Shown here in pieces: positions 8,900 to 17,737 of a stretch of DNA of 64,000 nt. The stretch spans positions 1-64,000 of the forward strand of contig NZ_JYMT01000025.1 of assembly GCF_000938305.1 (NCBI RefSeq), given 5' to 3'. The notes below the pieces were generated by a model. It was not told the origin of the DNA. It saw only the letters and a program-made list of their open reading frames with translations, and did no database searches. Position numbers and translations under genes: made by a program. Numbering within the stretch: the stretch's first letter is position 1; each line of letters starts with the position of its first letter. The stretch comes from Bradyrhizobium sp. LTSP885 (GTDB lineage: Bacteria; Pseudomonadota; Alphaproteobacteria; Rhizobiales; Xanthobacteraceae).

Positions 8900-8990
8900 G
8901 TCATACCCCGGTATCCAGTACGCCGCGGCCTCTCAAATTATTGCTGGCGTCTCTGGAATACTGGATCACCCGCGCATCGGGTGATGACAT
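8900..8990. repeat. Palindromic intergenic repeat
   Basis: Inverted arms ATCCAGTA (near 8913) and TACTGGAT (near 8959) bracket this stretch, which ends with the local hairpin CACCCGCGCATCGGGTG. It has the look of the short mobile palindromes scattered in Bradyrhizobium genomes, here between the HD gene and the second EamA gene. Confidence 0.5.
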
Positions 8991-9071
8991 CGGTGACTGT
9001 CGCCGCGCATGGCACCAATCCGCTCTTTCGTCTTGTCGCAGCAACAGATTCGGGCACAACATCCGGCAACA

Positions 9072-10022
9072 ATGACCGACCTTCGCGCTTTGCCCGCACC
9101 TGCCGCACCCACGCATCGCTCGCCGCTGCACTGGCTCAACAACCAGCCTTATCTGCTGCTCAGCCTGACATCGCTGTTCTGGGCCGCCAACATCGTGCTG
9201 GCGCGGCATGTCGGCAGCCATGTGCCGCCGATCACATTGACCACGATCCGCTGGTTCGGCGTGTTCCTGATCCTGCTGCCGTTTGCCTGGCCGCATCTGA
9301 AACAGGACTGGCCGAAGCTGCGCAGCGCGCTGCCGCTGATGCTGCTGTTGTCAGCGGTCGGTTTCGCATTCAATAACGCGATCTCCTACTGGGCGATGCA
9401 ATATACCGAGGCGCTGAATGCGCTGTTGATCCAGTCGGCGGGCCCGCTGTTCGTGGCGCTGTGGTCGCTGGTCCTGTTCGGCGTGCGGCTGACGCCGGCG
9501 CAACTTGCCGGCATCGCGATCTCGCTGGCCGGCGTGCTCACCATCATCCTGCGCGGCGATATCTCGGCACTCGCCAGCATCAGCTTCAACAAGGGTGACA
9601 TCATGTTCGGCGCCTCGCTGGTGTCGTTCGGGCTCTATTCGGCGCTGATCCCGCGGCGGCCGAGGATCCACCAGCTCTCGCTGATCTCGTTCACCACCTG
9701 CTGCGGCGCGCTGATGCTGCTGCCGGCCGCGATCTGGGAATTCTCCGCCGGCGTGCGGCTGCAATTCGACGGTCTGACCATGGCCACGCTGGGCTTTGTG
9801 CTGATCTTCCCCTCGACGCTGGCCTATCTCTTTTTCAACCGCGGCGTCGCGCTGATCGGACCGAACCGCGCCGCGCCGTTCTTCCATCTGGTACCGGTGT
9901 TCGGCTCGGCGATGGCGATCCTGCTGCTCGGCGAACAGCTCGCGCCGTATCATTTGATCGGCTACGCACTGGTGCTCGCCGGCGTCGTGATCGCCTCGCG
10001 GCAGGGATCGGCGAAGCGGTAG
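9072..10022 (+). CDS. EamA/DMT-family transporter (second paralogue)
   Basis: A 316-residue inner-membrane transporter with about ten hydrophobic segments in two EamA repeats. The opening LNNQPYLLLSLTSLFWAAN, the PPITLTTIRW loop, the SFNKGDIMFGASLVSF segment and the AYLFFNRGVALIGPNRAAPF motif closely parallel the protein at 3084-4010. ATG 9072 matches the equivalent start in that paralogue. The substrate is unknown; an amino acid or other small metabolite would be typical for the family. Confidence 0.9.
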   Translation: MTDLRALPAPAAPTHRSPLHWLNNQPYLLLSLTSLFWAANIVLARHVGSHVPPITLTTIRWFGVFLILLPFAWPHLKQDWPKLRSALPLMLLLSAVGFAFNNAISYWAMQYTEALNALLIQSAGPLFVALWSLVLFGVRLTPAQLAGIAISLAGVLTIILRGDISALASISFNKGDIMFGASLVSFGLYSALIPRRPRIHQLSLISFTTCCGALMLLPAAIWEFSAGVRLQFDGLTMATLGFVLIFPSTLAYLFFNRGVALIGPNRAAPFFHLVPVFGSAMAILLLGEQLAPYHLIGYALVLAGVVIASRQGSAKR

Positions 10023-10038
10023 CCGCCCCGTCTAATCT

Positions 10039-10188
10039 CGTCATTGCGAGGAGCTCGCGACAAAATTGCAGAGCAATTTTGCGCTGAAGCGACGAAGCAA
10101 TCCATCCCTCCGCAAGTGGAGAGATGGATTGCTTCGCGGAGCCTGTCATCGGGCGCGCATTCGCGCGACCCGTTGGCTCGCAATGACG
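10039..10188. repeat. CGTCATTGCGAG palindromic repeat, copy A
   Basis: The element begins CGTCATTGCGAG and ends with the inverse CTCGCAATGACG. Internal arms GCAATCCATC and GATGGATTGC pair across the middle, and it contains a smaller hairpin, AAAATTGC/GCAATTTT. Other full copies are at 20240, 29890, 49779 and 52078. It lies between the convergent EamA and chemotaxis genes. Confidence 0.85.
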
Positions 10189-10202
10189 CAATACGTGAAA
10201 AC

Positions 10203-11888
10203 CTACGCCACGCGGACCTTCTGCAGGAACTCGTCGACCGCGTTGCGCAGCATGCCGGACTGGGTGTCGAGCTCGCGGGCGTTCGACAGCACGTCTCCCG
10301 CCGCGGTGCCGGTGGCGGCGGCCGCGGTGGTGACGCCGCCGATATGGGCCGAGATCTCGCTGGAGCCGGCCGCGACCTGCTGGATGTTGCGCGCGATCTC
10401 GCGGGTTGCGTCGCCCTGCTGGTCGATCGCGGTCGAGATCGAGGAGGTGATCTCGCTCATCTGCGCGATGGTCTCGGTGATGCCGCCGATCGAGGCCACC
10501 GCCTCGCCGGTGGACGCCTGCATCGCCGCGACCTGCGCCGAGATTTCCTCAGTCGCCTTCGCGGTCTGGTTGGCGAGCGCCTTCACTTCGGACGCGACGA
10601 CAGCGAAGCCGCGGCCGGATTCACCGGCGCGGGCGGCCTCGATGGTGGCGTTGAGCGCCAGCAGGTTGGTCTGGGCGGCGATCGAGTGAATCAGCTTGAC
10701 CACCTCGCCGATCTTCTCGGCGCCAGTGGAGAGCGCCTGCACGGTCGCGTTGGTGCGCTCGGCATCGGCCACCGCCTTGCCGGCGACCTCGCTGGAGCGC
10801 GCCACCTGGCGCGCGATTTCGGCAACCGATGAGGAGAGCTCTTCGGCCGCGGCAGCAACCGTGCCGACATTGTTGGAGGCGCTGTCGGAGGCTGCACCAA
10901 CCGTGGCAGCGCGTGCGCTGGCGTCGCTCGCGGTCGCGGTCATCGACTGCGCGGTGGTCTGCATACCGGCCGCAGCCGTCGCCACCGAGCGGACAATGCC
11001 GTTCACGCTGCGCTCGAAGTCGCTCGCGATGTTCTCCATCGCGCCACGGCGCTCGGCGCTGGCGCGGGCCTGGGTTTCGGCTTCAGCCTGTTCGAGACCG
11101 CGGATCCGGACCGCATTGTCCTTGAAGATCTGCACGGTCGACGCCATAGCGCCGACCTCATCGCCGCGACCGACGCCTGGAATCTCGCCGTCGAGCTTGC
11201 CGTCGGCGATGTCGCGCATGCGGTTGCCGAGCAGATTGAGCGGCCGGGAAATGCTGCGGCCAATCAGCCAGGCGACCGAGCTGGAGATGATGCCGAGGCC
11301 GAGGATGGCAAGCCCAAGCATCCAGGTGATCGGCCGCATCTTGGCGTCGATGTCCTCGAGATAGGCGCCGGTGCCGAGATACATGTCGAAGCCGGGGACC
11401 GCGACCGCATAGCCGAGCTTGCGGATCGGCGTTTCCTGGTTGGGTTTCACATATTCATAGAACAGCAGGATCTCGCCGTTGGCCTTGACGCCGTTCATCA
11501 GCTCCCAGGACAGCTTGCGGCCGTTGGTCACGACCTCCATCCGGTTGGTGCCGACCTGCTTCGGATCGGGCGCCAGCACGGTGGTGCCGTCATAGGACGT
11601 GCCGAACAAATAGCCGGAGCCATTGTCGTAAGTCATGGCGTTGGCGCGCTTGCCCAACTCGGCCAGCGCCGCCTCCTTGGTCAGCTTGCCGGCGTCGACA
11701 TCCTTCTTCAGGCTTGTCGCGTAATTCCTGGCCATTTCGACCATGGCCTTGACCTGGTCGATGCGCGCATTGGTCATCTCGCGCTGCATCAGGTTGATCG
11801 CGAGGATGCCGGCGGCGCAAAGGCCAACGAGAGCCACCCCCACCAAGATGCCGAGCTTGGGGGTAATCTTCATATTTGACAGCTTCAC
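10203..11888 (-). CDS. Methyl-accepting chemotaxis protein with periplasmic Cache domain
   Basis: This 561-residue receptor senses a small molecule outside the inner membrane and signals through CheA/CheW to the flagellar motor. Order of parts: a first membrane helix (about 13-34); a single-Cache sensor domain (about 35-187) with the typical NGSGYLFG and LGTGAYLEDID motifs; a second membrane helix (about 190-212); a HAMP linker; and a coiled-coil signalling domain containing the highly conserved hairpin IAAQTNLLALNATIEAARAG. GTG 11888 follows GGAG by 6 bases; an ATG five codons on is an alternative. It is monocistronic. Confidence 0.95.
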   Translation of the reverse strand: MKLSNMKITPKLGILVGVALVGLCAAGILAINLMQREMTNARIDQVKAMVEMARNYATSLKKDVDAGKLTKEAALAELGKRANAMTYDNGSGYLFGTSYDGTTVLAPDPKQVGTNRMEVVTNGRKLSWELMNGVKANGEILLFYEYVKPNQETPIRKLGYAVAVPGFDMYLGTGAYLEDIDAKMRPITWMLGLAILGLGIISSSVAWLIGRSISRPLNLLGNRMRDIADGKLDGEIPGVGRGDEVGAMASTVQIFKDNAVRIRGLEQAEAETQARASAERRGAMENIASDFERSVNGIVRSVATAAAGMQTTAQSMTATASDASARAATVGAASDSASNNVGTVAAAAEELSSSVAEIARQVARSSEVAGKAVADAERTNATVQALSTGAEKIGEVVKLIHSIAAQTNLLALNATIEAARAGESGRGFAVVASEVKALANQTAKATEEISAQVAAMQASTGEAVASIGGITETIAQMSEITSSISTAIDQQGDATREIARNIQQVAAGSSEISAHIGGVTTAAAATGTAAGDVLSNARELDTQSGMLRNAVDEFLQKVRVA

Positions 11889-12162
11889 GGGGATCTCCGG
11901 GAGATGGGGAACGCGGCGCGACGGGCGAATTGATAACCTTCAAAGTATTGATGACCCTCACGGTAACGTGAGACCTTTACCCGTTGGTTACGCTGCTACC
12001 CCGTAGAAGCCCGGAGGATCGGGCGGGAGACCAACCAGCAATTGTGGAGCGAGCCGCCCGGGTCGCGTAAAAGCATATGGGCGGCGGGTCGAGCCCGTGG
12101 CCCAAAGCGGCAAGACTCGGACAGCAACAAACAACAACAGAAGACCTCATCGGGAGCAGGCA

Positions 12163-13206
12163 ATGTCGAAATTCAGGGTGGTCACGCCAAAAGGCGCGAG
12201 CTTCACGGTCGCCGGCGGCGGCTACGACTATGAGAAGGAGGCGCTCGACCCGATCGGCGCCGAGATTATCGAAGCCCCGGCCAACGAGGCCGAGTTCATC
12301 GCCGCGGCCAGGACCGCGGACGCGATCTACGCCAAGGGCATGCCGATCACCAAAGCGATCATCGACGCCCTCGAAAATTGCAAGGTGATCACGCTCGGCA
12401 GCGTCGGCGTCGACTCGGTCGACATCAAGGCCGCGACCGCCCGCGGCATCCCCGTCACCAACATCCCCGACACCTTCATCGAAGAGGTCGCCGACCACGC
12501 CATGATGCTGCTGCTGGCCGGCTTCCGCCGCCTGGTCGAGCAGGACAGGATGGTTCGCAGCGGCCGCTGGGCCGAGGGCCGCCCGGCGCTTTTGAAAATT
12601 CCCCGCCTGATGGGGCAGACGCTCGGCTTCATCTCGTTCGGCCGAGTCGCGCGCGCAGTGGCGAAACGCGCGGCGCCCTTTGGCCTGCGGATGATGGCCT
12701 ACGATCCCTTCATCCAGGAGACGCTAATGTACGACCACGGCGTGATCCCCTCGACGTTGTCGGAGGTGCTGTCGCAGTCGGACTTCGTCTCGATGCATGC
12801 CCCGGCGCGGCCCGAGGTGCACCACATGCTGACCGAGAAGCATTTTCGCCAGATGAAAAAATCGGCTGTTTTCATCAACACCGGCCGCGGCGCCACCGTC
12901 GACGAGGAGGCGCTGATCAAGGCGCTGCAGGAGGGCTGGATCGCACACGCCGCACTCGACGTGCTGGAAAAGGAGCCACCGTCGCACAACAACCCGATGC
13001 TCGGGATGGACAATGTGACCTTGACCGCCCATGTCGCCTCGGCCTCGGCACGTTTCGACGAGGCGCGCAAGCGCCGCGTGGGCTACGAATTGTCACTAGT
13101 GCTGCAAGGCATGTGGCCGGTAAGCTGCGTCAACCCGTCGGTGCTGCAAGACACCGCGCTGCGCCGCTGGCAGCCCGTCAGCATGGATCGCGGTCCGAAC
13201 AGCTAG
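12163..13206 (+). CDS. D-isomer-specific 2-hydroxyacid dehydrogenase (SerA-like)
   Basis: This 347-residue NAD-dependent enzyme interconverts a D-2-hydroxyacid and its 2-oxoacid. The catalytic Arg (INTGRGATVDEEAL), Glu (LDVLEKEP) and His (LTAHVAS) are all present. The nucleotide-binding turn reads LGFISFGRVARAVA, with Ser replacing the middle Gly of the usual GxGxxG. ATG 12163 is preceded by GGGAGCAGG. It sits directly upstream of a sugar-type ABC transporter and may act on the imported compound or its product. The physiological substrate is unknown. Confidence 0.9.
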   Translation: MSKFRVVTPKGASFTVAGGGYDYEKEALDPIGAEIIEAPANEAEFIAAARTADAIYAKGMPITKAIIDALENCKVITLGSVGVDSVDIKAATARGIPVTNIPDTFIEEVADHAMMLLLAGFRRLVEQDRMVRSGRWAEGRPALLKIPRLMGQTLGFISFGRVARAVAKRAAPFGLRMMAYDPFIQETLMYDHGVIPSTLSEVLSQSDFVSMHAPARPEVHHMLTEKHFRQMKKSAVFINTGRGATVDEEALIKALQEGWIAHAALDVLEKEPPSHNNPMLGMDNVTLTAHVASASARFDEARKRRVGYELSLVLQGMWPVSCVNPSVLQDTALRRWQPVSMDRGPNS

Positions 13207-13295
13207 ACGGGTTCGCGTGACGAAAACGCGTCAAGGCTAGAGAACTCCTTCACTGGCGATCAACGCCGGGAAGGCCACAAAATAGGGAGGAAGTG

Positions 13296-13627
13296 ATGAG
13301 GAACGACCTCACCCGTCGTGACGCGTTGGCGCTCGGCTTGTCCGCGGCGGCGCTGGCCACCACCGGTGCTGCAGCGCAGGATGCATCAAAAATAAAGGCC
13401 GCCGAGGTGGCGGCGCCGTCGCTGCCGATCGAAAAGGGCGCGTCCTTGCGCATGCTGCGCCCGGTGCGCTTCGTCCAGGCCGACGAAGACGTGTTCCGCG
13501 CCAACGCCAAGAAATTCACCGACAAGACCGGCGTCGAGGTCAAGGTCGACTTCGTCGGCTGGGAAGACATCAACCAGCAGACCGCGGTGACCTCGAACTC
13601 CGGCGCCGGCCCCGACATCATCTTGGC
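13296..13627 (+). pseudogene. ABC transporter substrate-binding protein, N-terminal remnant
   Basis: Only the first 110 or so residues of a sugar-type extracellular binding protein remain. They start with a Tat-like signal (NDLTRRDALALGLSAAALA) and continue into the mature N-terminal lobe (FVQADEDVFRANAKKFTDK, GAGPDII). Such proteins normally exceed 400 residues. At 13614-13628 the sequence jumps directly into the middle of a permease in a different frame. Translation then continues through nonsense to a stop at 13833-13835. A GGGAGG ribosome-binding site lies 5 bases before ATG 13296. The gene cannot make a working binding protein as sequenced. Confidence 0.8.
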
Positions 13628-14428
13628 ATCTGGCTCGCCTTCACCGACACCACGATCGGCCGGCGCGGCGTCTATGTCGGGCTGGAGAACTTCCAGTATC
13701 TGCTCAGCGATCCCCTGTGGTGGAACGCGGTGTTCTACAGCGTCTTCTACACCGGGGTCGCGACCTTTGGGAAATTCGCGCTCGGCTTCTGGCTGGCGCT
13801 GCTGCTCAACAACCATTTCCCGTTCAAGAGCCTGATCCGCGCCATCGTACTGTTGCCGTGGATCGTGCCGACGGTGCTGTCGGCGCTGGCGTTCTGGTGG
13901 ATCTACGATCCGCAATTCTCGATAATCTCCTATCTGCTGGTCGACGTGCTGCACCTGCGCACCACGAATGTCGATTTCCTCGGCTCGCCATGGCCGGCGC
14001 GGTTCTCGCTGATCGCGGCCAATATCTGGCGCGGCATCCCGTTCGTGGCGATCTCGCTGCTGGCGGGATTGCAGACCATCTCGCCTTCGCTCTACGAGGC
14101 CGCGATGCTTGACGGCGCCACCGCCTGGCAGCGCTTCCGCTACATCACCTTCCCGATGATGATGCCGATACTCGCGATCGTGATGACGTTCTCGATCATC
14201 TTCACCTTCACCGACTTCCAGCTGGTCTACGCCATCACCCGCGGCGGCCCGGTCAACTCGACGCATTTGCTCGCCACGCTGGCGTTCCAGCGCGGCATCG
14301 CCGGCGGCGAGCTCGGCGAGGGTGCGGCGATCGCGGTGTCGATGATCCCGTTCCTCGTGTTCGCGACGTTGTTTTCCTACTTCGGTCTCGCGCGCCGCAA
14401 ATGGCAGCAGGGGGAAGCCAATGACTGA
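13622..14428 (+). pseudogene. ABC sugar permease (MalF/UgpA type), 5' end deleted
   Basis: The frame enters abruptly at about 13622 with LGIWLAFTDTTIGRRG, a stretch normally found after the first membrane helix of MalF/UgpA permeases. The remaining 268 residues are intact, including the cytoplasmic coupling loop EAAMLDGATAWQRFRYITFP. The start codon and first helix are missing. An internal ATG at 13730 could restart translation but would lose more of the first loop. The last codons overlap the next permease by 8 bases, showing the original operon layout. Non-functional or impaired. Confidence 0.8.
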
Positions 14429-15323
14429 CGTCACCGCCTCACCGGGCAACAGCAACGTCGCCAGCGCCACGCCCGACACGATGTCGTGGGATTCCCGCTC
14501 GCGGCGAGTGGTGATGATCTATTTGCCGCTGGCCTGCTTCATCGTGATCCTGCTGTTCCCGTTCTACTGGATGGCGATCACCTCGTTCAAACCGAACGCG
14601 GAGCTGTTGAACTACAAAGAGCACAATCCGTTCTGGATCACCTCGCCGACGCTCGCGCATATCAAGCACCTCCTGTTCGAGACCTCCTACCCGCACTGGC
14701 TGATGACGACCATGCTGGTCGCGACCGGGGCGACGTTCCTCTCGCTGCTCGCCTCGACGCTCGCGGCCTACGCGATCGAGCGGCTGCGCTTCCGCGGCAG
14801 CCCCTATGTCGGCCTCGGCATCTACCTCGCCTATCTGGTGCCGCCCTCGATCCTATTCATTCCGCTCGCGACCGTAATCGTGCAGTTCGGCCTGTTCGAC
14901 TCACCGCTGGCGCTGATCCTGGTCTATCCGACCTTCCTGGTGCCGTTCTGCACCTGGCTCCTGATCGGCTATTTCAAGTCGATCCCCTACGAGCTCGAGG
15001 AATGTGCGCTGGTCGACGGCGCGACGCGGCTGCAGATCCTGTGGCGGATCACGCTGCCGCTGGCGGTGCCCGGCCTGATCTCGGCCGGCATCTTCTCCTT
15101 CACGCTGTCATGGAACGAATTCATCTACGCGCTCGCCTTCATCCAGAGCGGCGCCAACAAAACGGTGCCGGTCGCGATCCTGACCGAGCTCGTCACCGGC
15201 GACGTCTACCAATGGGGCGCGCTGATGGCCGGCTCGCTGCTCGGCTCGCTGCCGGTGGCGCTGTTTTACTCGCTGTTCGTGGATTACTACGTGTCGTCGC
15301 TGACGGGCGCGGTGAAGGAGTAG
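14421..15323 (+). CDS. ABC transporter permease, MalG/UgpE type
   Basis: This 300-residue inner-membrane subunit has about six membrane helices and a clear coupling loop, EECALVDGATRLQILWRITLPL, which docks onto the ATPase. It would pair with the truncated permease just upstream, overlapping it by 8 bases, to form the channel for a carbohydrate-like substrate. The gene itself looks intact. No ATPase gene follows, and both the binding protein and the partner permease are damaged, so this gene is probably a stranded survivor unless the deletion is an assembly error. Confidence 0.9.
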   Translation: MTDVTASPGNSNVASATPDTMSWDSRSRRVVMIYLPLACFIVILLFPFYWMAITSFKPNAELLNYKEHNPFWITSPTLAHIKHLLFETSYPHWLMTTMLVATGATFLSLLASTLAAYAIERLRFRGSPYVGLGIYLAYLVPPSILFIPLATVIVQFGLFDSPLALILVYPTFLVPFCTWLLIGYFKSIPYELEECALVDGATRLQILWRITLPLAVPGLISAGIFSFTLSWNEFIYALAFIQSGANKTVPVAILTELVTGDVYQWGALMAGSLLGSLPVALFYSLFVDYYVSSLTGAVKE

Positions 15324-15344
15324 CGGGTGCGCACACGCTCCACT

Positions 15345-15370
15345 GTCGTCCCGGCGAAGGCCGGGACGAC
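15345..15370. repeat. GTCGTCCCGGC hairpin repeat
   Basis: A perfect inverted repeat, GTCGTCCCGGC and GCCGGGACGAC, is separated by GAAG. The same unit recurs at 33167-33190 and 45930-45955. It follows the permease stop and may serve as its terminator hairpin, although no T-run follows. Confidence 0.7.
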
Positions 15371-15426
15371 GCTGAATGTTGGTTGCGAATCGTACAATAG
15401 GTGGCGCGCAAACGCGGTTGCCCTCG

Positions 15427-15762
15427 TCATCCCACGCTGGTTTTCGCCCGCTCGGTGATCAACACCTCGAAACCTTCAAACCTGGGATGACCGAGATAGA
15501 GGCTGCCGCCGGTTTCGTTGCCCGCACGGGAATGAGCGCGGCGGAACGCTTCCGACTTGGTCCAGGCCTCGAATGCGGCCTTGTCGGCCCACACCGTGTG
15601 CGTGGCGTAGAGCGTGTGGTCCTCGGCTTCGGGCCCCTTCACCAGGTGAAACTCGATGAAACCCGGCGTGTCGCCGAGATAGGATTCCCGGGTGTTCCAG
15701 ACGGTCTCGAACGCCTGCTCCGAGCCGTTCTTCACCTGAAACCTGTTCATTGCGATGAACAT
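15427..15762 (-). CDS. IsdG-type heme-degrading monooxygenase (HmuD/HmuQ-like)
   Basis: IsdG-family enzymes open the heme ring to release iron, using an Asn-Trp-His active site. In this 111-residue protein Asn6, Trp67 and His77 fall at the expected positions, within FIAMNRF, FEAWTKS and FRRAHSR. The protein strongly resembles the Bradyrhizobium HmuD/HmuQ heme oxygenases. Cytoplasmic; expected to be iron-regulated through Irr, although I cannot see a defined operator. No heme-uptake genes lie beside it. Confidence 0.85.
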   Translation of the reverse strand: MFIAMNRFQVKNGSEQAFETVWNTRESYLGDTPGFIEFHLVKGPEAEDHTLYATHTVWADKAAFEAWTKSEAFRRAHSRAGNETGGSLYLGHPRFEGFEVLITERAKTSVG

Positions 15763-15915
15763 GCAAGCATTCTCCTGTATGCAGCGGATACCTTCGTATC
15801 CTGTCAGCTGAGCTCCTTGATAGCACGATCTGTCGCGACGCAGTATTCGGGAGGCGCTGATATCGAAGCGAGAGGCAGCGGCGTACTGGATGCCTCGCTC
15901 GCAACGCGCGTCAGC

Positions 15916-16752
15916 TCACTCCTTCTTCGTCCGGTAATCCCCGAACGTGGTATCGCGCTGGTCGAGCTGGGCCTTCACGCTGGCGCCGTCGCGGCGAAAA
16001 CCCGCCATGTAAGCTTTGCTCGCCTCCGTCGTGAAGGCCAGCGCCTGGATCTCGGTGCCGGCGCGGATTGCGGCGCGGGCGCCCATGATTTCCATCGCGC
16101 GGTGGACGCTGCGCTTGTTGAGCTGCTGCAACTCGATCGGCACTTTCGCGGCACGCTCGGCGAAGTCGAGCGTCTTCATCTCAAGCTCGGCCAGCGGGAA
16201 CGAGCGCGTCGCATAACCCCATTCGGCGGCTTCACGGCCGGACATCGCATCGCCGGTCAGCATCAATTCCATGGCGCGGCGCATGCCGACCAGCCAGGGG
16301 TGATACTGCATGTCGGGCGGGCTCATCAGCCGCACCGGCGGATAGCCGATCTGGGCATCGTCAGCGACATAGACGACATCGCAGGCGGTGGCCAGCTCGG
16401 TGCCGCCGGCGAGGCAATAGCCGTGCACCTGCGCGATCACGGGCTTTGCCAGATCCCAGATCGAGAACCAGCCTTCGACAACATGGCGCGACCATTGGCC
16501 GGGACCTGACGCGGAATGATAGGGTTGATCGACGCTATTGTCGGCGGAGAGATCATAGCCGGCCGAAAAGTACGGCCCGGCGCCACGCACGATCGAAATC
16601 GATATCTCCGGATCGCGGTCGACCTGCTCCAGCACCTCGAAGATCTCTCCGCGCAGGCGATTGTTCAGGGCATTGCGCTTCTCCGGCCGGTTCAGCGTGA
16701 TGCGCCGGACACGCGGACGTGGATCGTCGAGGATGATGTGCTGGTAGCTCAT
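15916..16752 (-). CDS. Enoyl-CoA hydratase/isomerase-family protein
   Basis: This 278-residue crotonase-fold protein would act on a CoA thioester. The oxyanion-hole segments FSAGYDLSAD and HGYCLAGGTELATACD are present, the latter holding the first catalytic Glu. The position that carries the second Glu in true hydratases (normally PE) reads YPPVRLM, so hydration as such may not be its reaction. ATG 16752 starts the normal N-terminal strand; longer upstream versions look non-coding. It is divergent from the exported protein at 16951. Confidence 0.87.
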   Translation of the reverse strand: MSYQHIILDDPRPRVRRITLNRPEKRNALNNRLRGEIFEVLEQVDRDPEISISIVRGAGPYFSAGYDLSADNSVDQPYHSASGPGQWSRHVVEGWFSIWDLAKPVIAQVHGYCLAGGTELATACDVVYVADDAQIGYPPVRLMSPPDMQYHPWLVGMRRAMELMLTGDAMSGREAAEWGYATRSFPLAELEMKTLDFAERAAKVPIELQQLNKRSVHRAMEIMGARAAIRAGTEIQALAFTTEASKAYMAGFRRDGASVKAQLDQRDTTFGDYRTKKE

Positions 16753-16950
16753 GGATCCTCCCGATCTCCGGACCGTTGCACGGCCTCTGGGACAGTCATG
16801 CCCGAGATCGCGGTGGATTCCAATATATTGACCGCTTTGGTCTCCTCTCCGGCATTCGCATTGCTCGCTGATTTGCGGTGGTCGCACCTCGTGGACAACC
16901 GAAGGTCCCTGGGCTCGCGCTGCCAAGCCAACAAATCAAAGGAGTCTGAG

Positions 16951-17736
16951 ATGAATCTTCCTGTCGCTTCCCGCCGGCAAGCCCTCGCCGGAGCCGTGGC
17001 CGTTGCCGCAGCATCGGCGCTGACTGCCGAAAAATCAGCATATGCTGCCTCAGCTGTAGGCGGTATCAACGCAATCCCGCCGCTCGCGGCGCATTGGAGT
17101 GAACTGGATCTCGCTGAAATCCTGTCGCGACCCGCGGCCTATATGTCGGTCAGCCAAAACAAGTCGCTCTACGATCCTGGTGGCGTCCAGTCCGCAGAAC
17201 GGCATCGCGAACGCGGCAGCCTCCCGGCCACGATCAAGGTCGTCAACGCGGCACGCAAGGCGTCGAACTTCAAATCCTTCAACTGGATTGGATACGAAGT
17301 CTTTCGCGAGAACTACCCGCAGTCCGACTTCGACCGGGTGCAATATGCAAGCTGGACCAAGGGCCTGAACTTCACGCCCGAGATGAAGAGGGTGGACAAC
17401 GAGCTCGTCGGTGAACTGCGTGCGCTAGTTCATCCTGGCGACAATGAATTCAACGAACTCGCACTGCAGACGGCTTTCGCCGGCACCCAGTTGCCACTCG
17501 AACTGGGACGCAAGCGAATTCAGACGATCGTGCTCACCGGCATTCACCTCGACTGGTGCATCGAGGGCAATACGCGCGCGGCGCGTGACGCCGGTTATCT
17601 TCCGATCGTGATCGGCGACGCCTGCGCCTGCCAGAAGCCCGAACAGGAAGCTGCCGCAATGGAGCGCATTAGCAACTTCTTCGCGCCGGTTATTTCGGCA
17701 GACCGATTTGTGGAACTGGTTTCGAAACGGGCCTAG
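16951..17736 (+). CDS. Tat-exported isochorismatase-like protein
   Basis: The 261 residues begin with a twin-arginine signal (ASRRQALAGAVAVAAASALT, cleavage near residue 32), so the protein is probably periplasmic. The fold is that of cysteine hydrolases: the nucleophile elbow TGIHLDWCIEGNTRA carries Cys203. However, the usual Asp of the first strand is replaced (YMSVSQNKS) and the usual Lys near residue 169 is Glu/Leu (GDNEFNELALQTAF). Two of three catalytic residues are therefore missing. AAAGGAG precedes ATG 16951. It is followed after one base by the XRE-cupin regulator gene, suggesting an operon. Confidence 0.75.
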   Translation: MNLPVASRRQALAGAVAVAAASALTAEKSAYAASAVGGINAIPPLAAHWSELDLAEILSRPAAYMSVSQNKSLYDPGGVQSAERHRERGSLPATIKVVNAARKASNFKSFNWIGYEVFRENYPQSDFDRVQYASWTKGLNFTPEMKRVDNELVGELRALVHPGDNEFNELALQTAFAGTQLPLELGRKRIQTIVLTGIHLDWCIEGNTRAARDAGYLPIVIGDACACQKPEQEAAAMERISNFFAPVISADRFVELVSKRA

Positions 17737-17737
17737 A

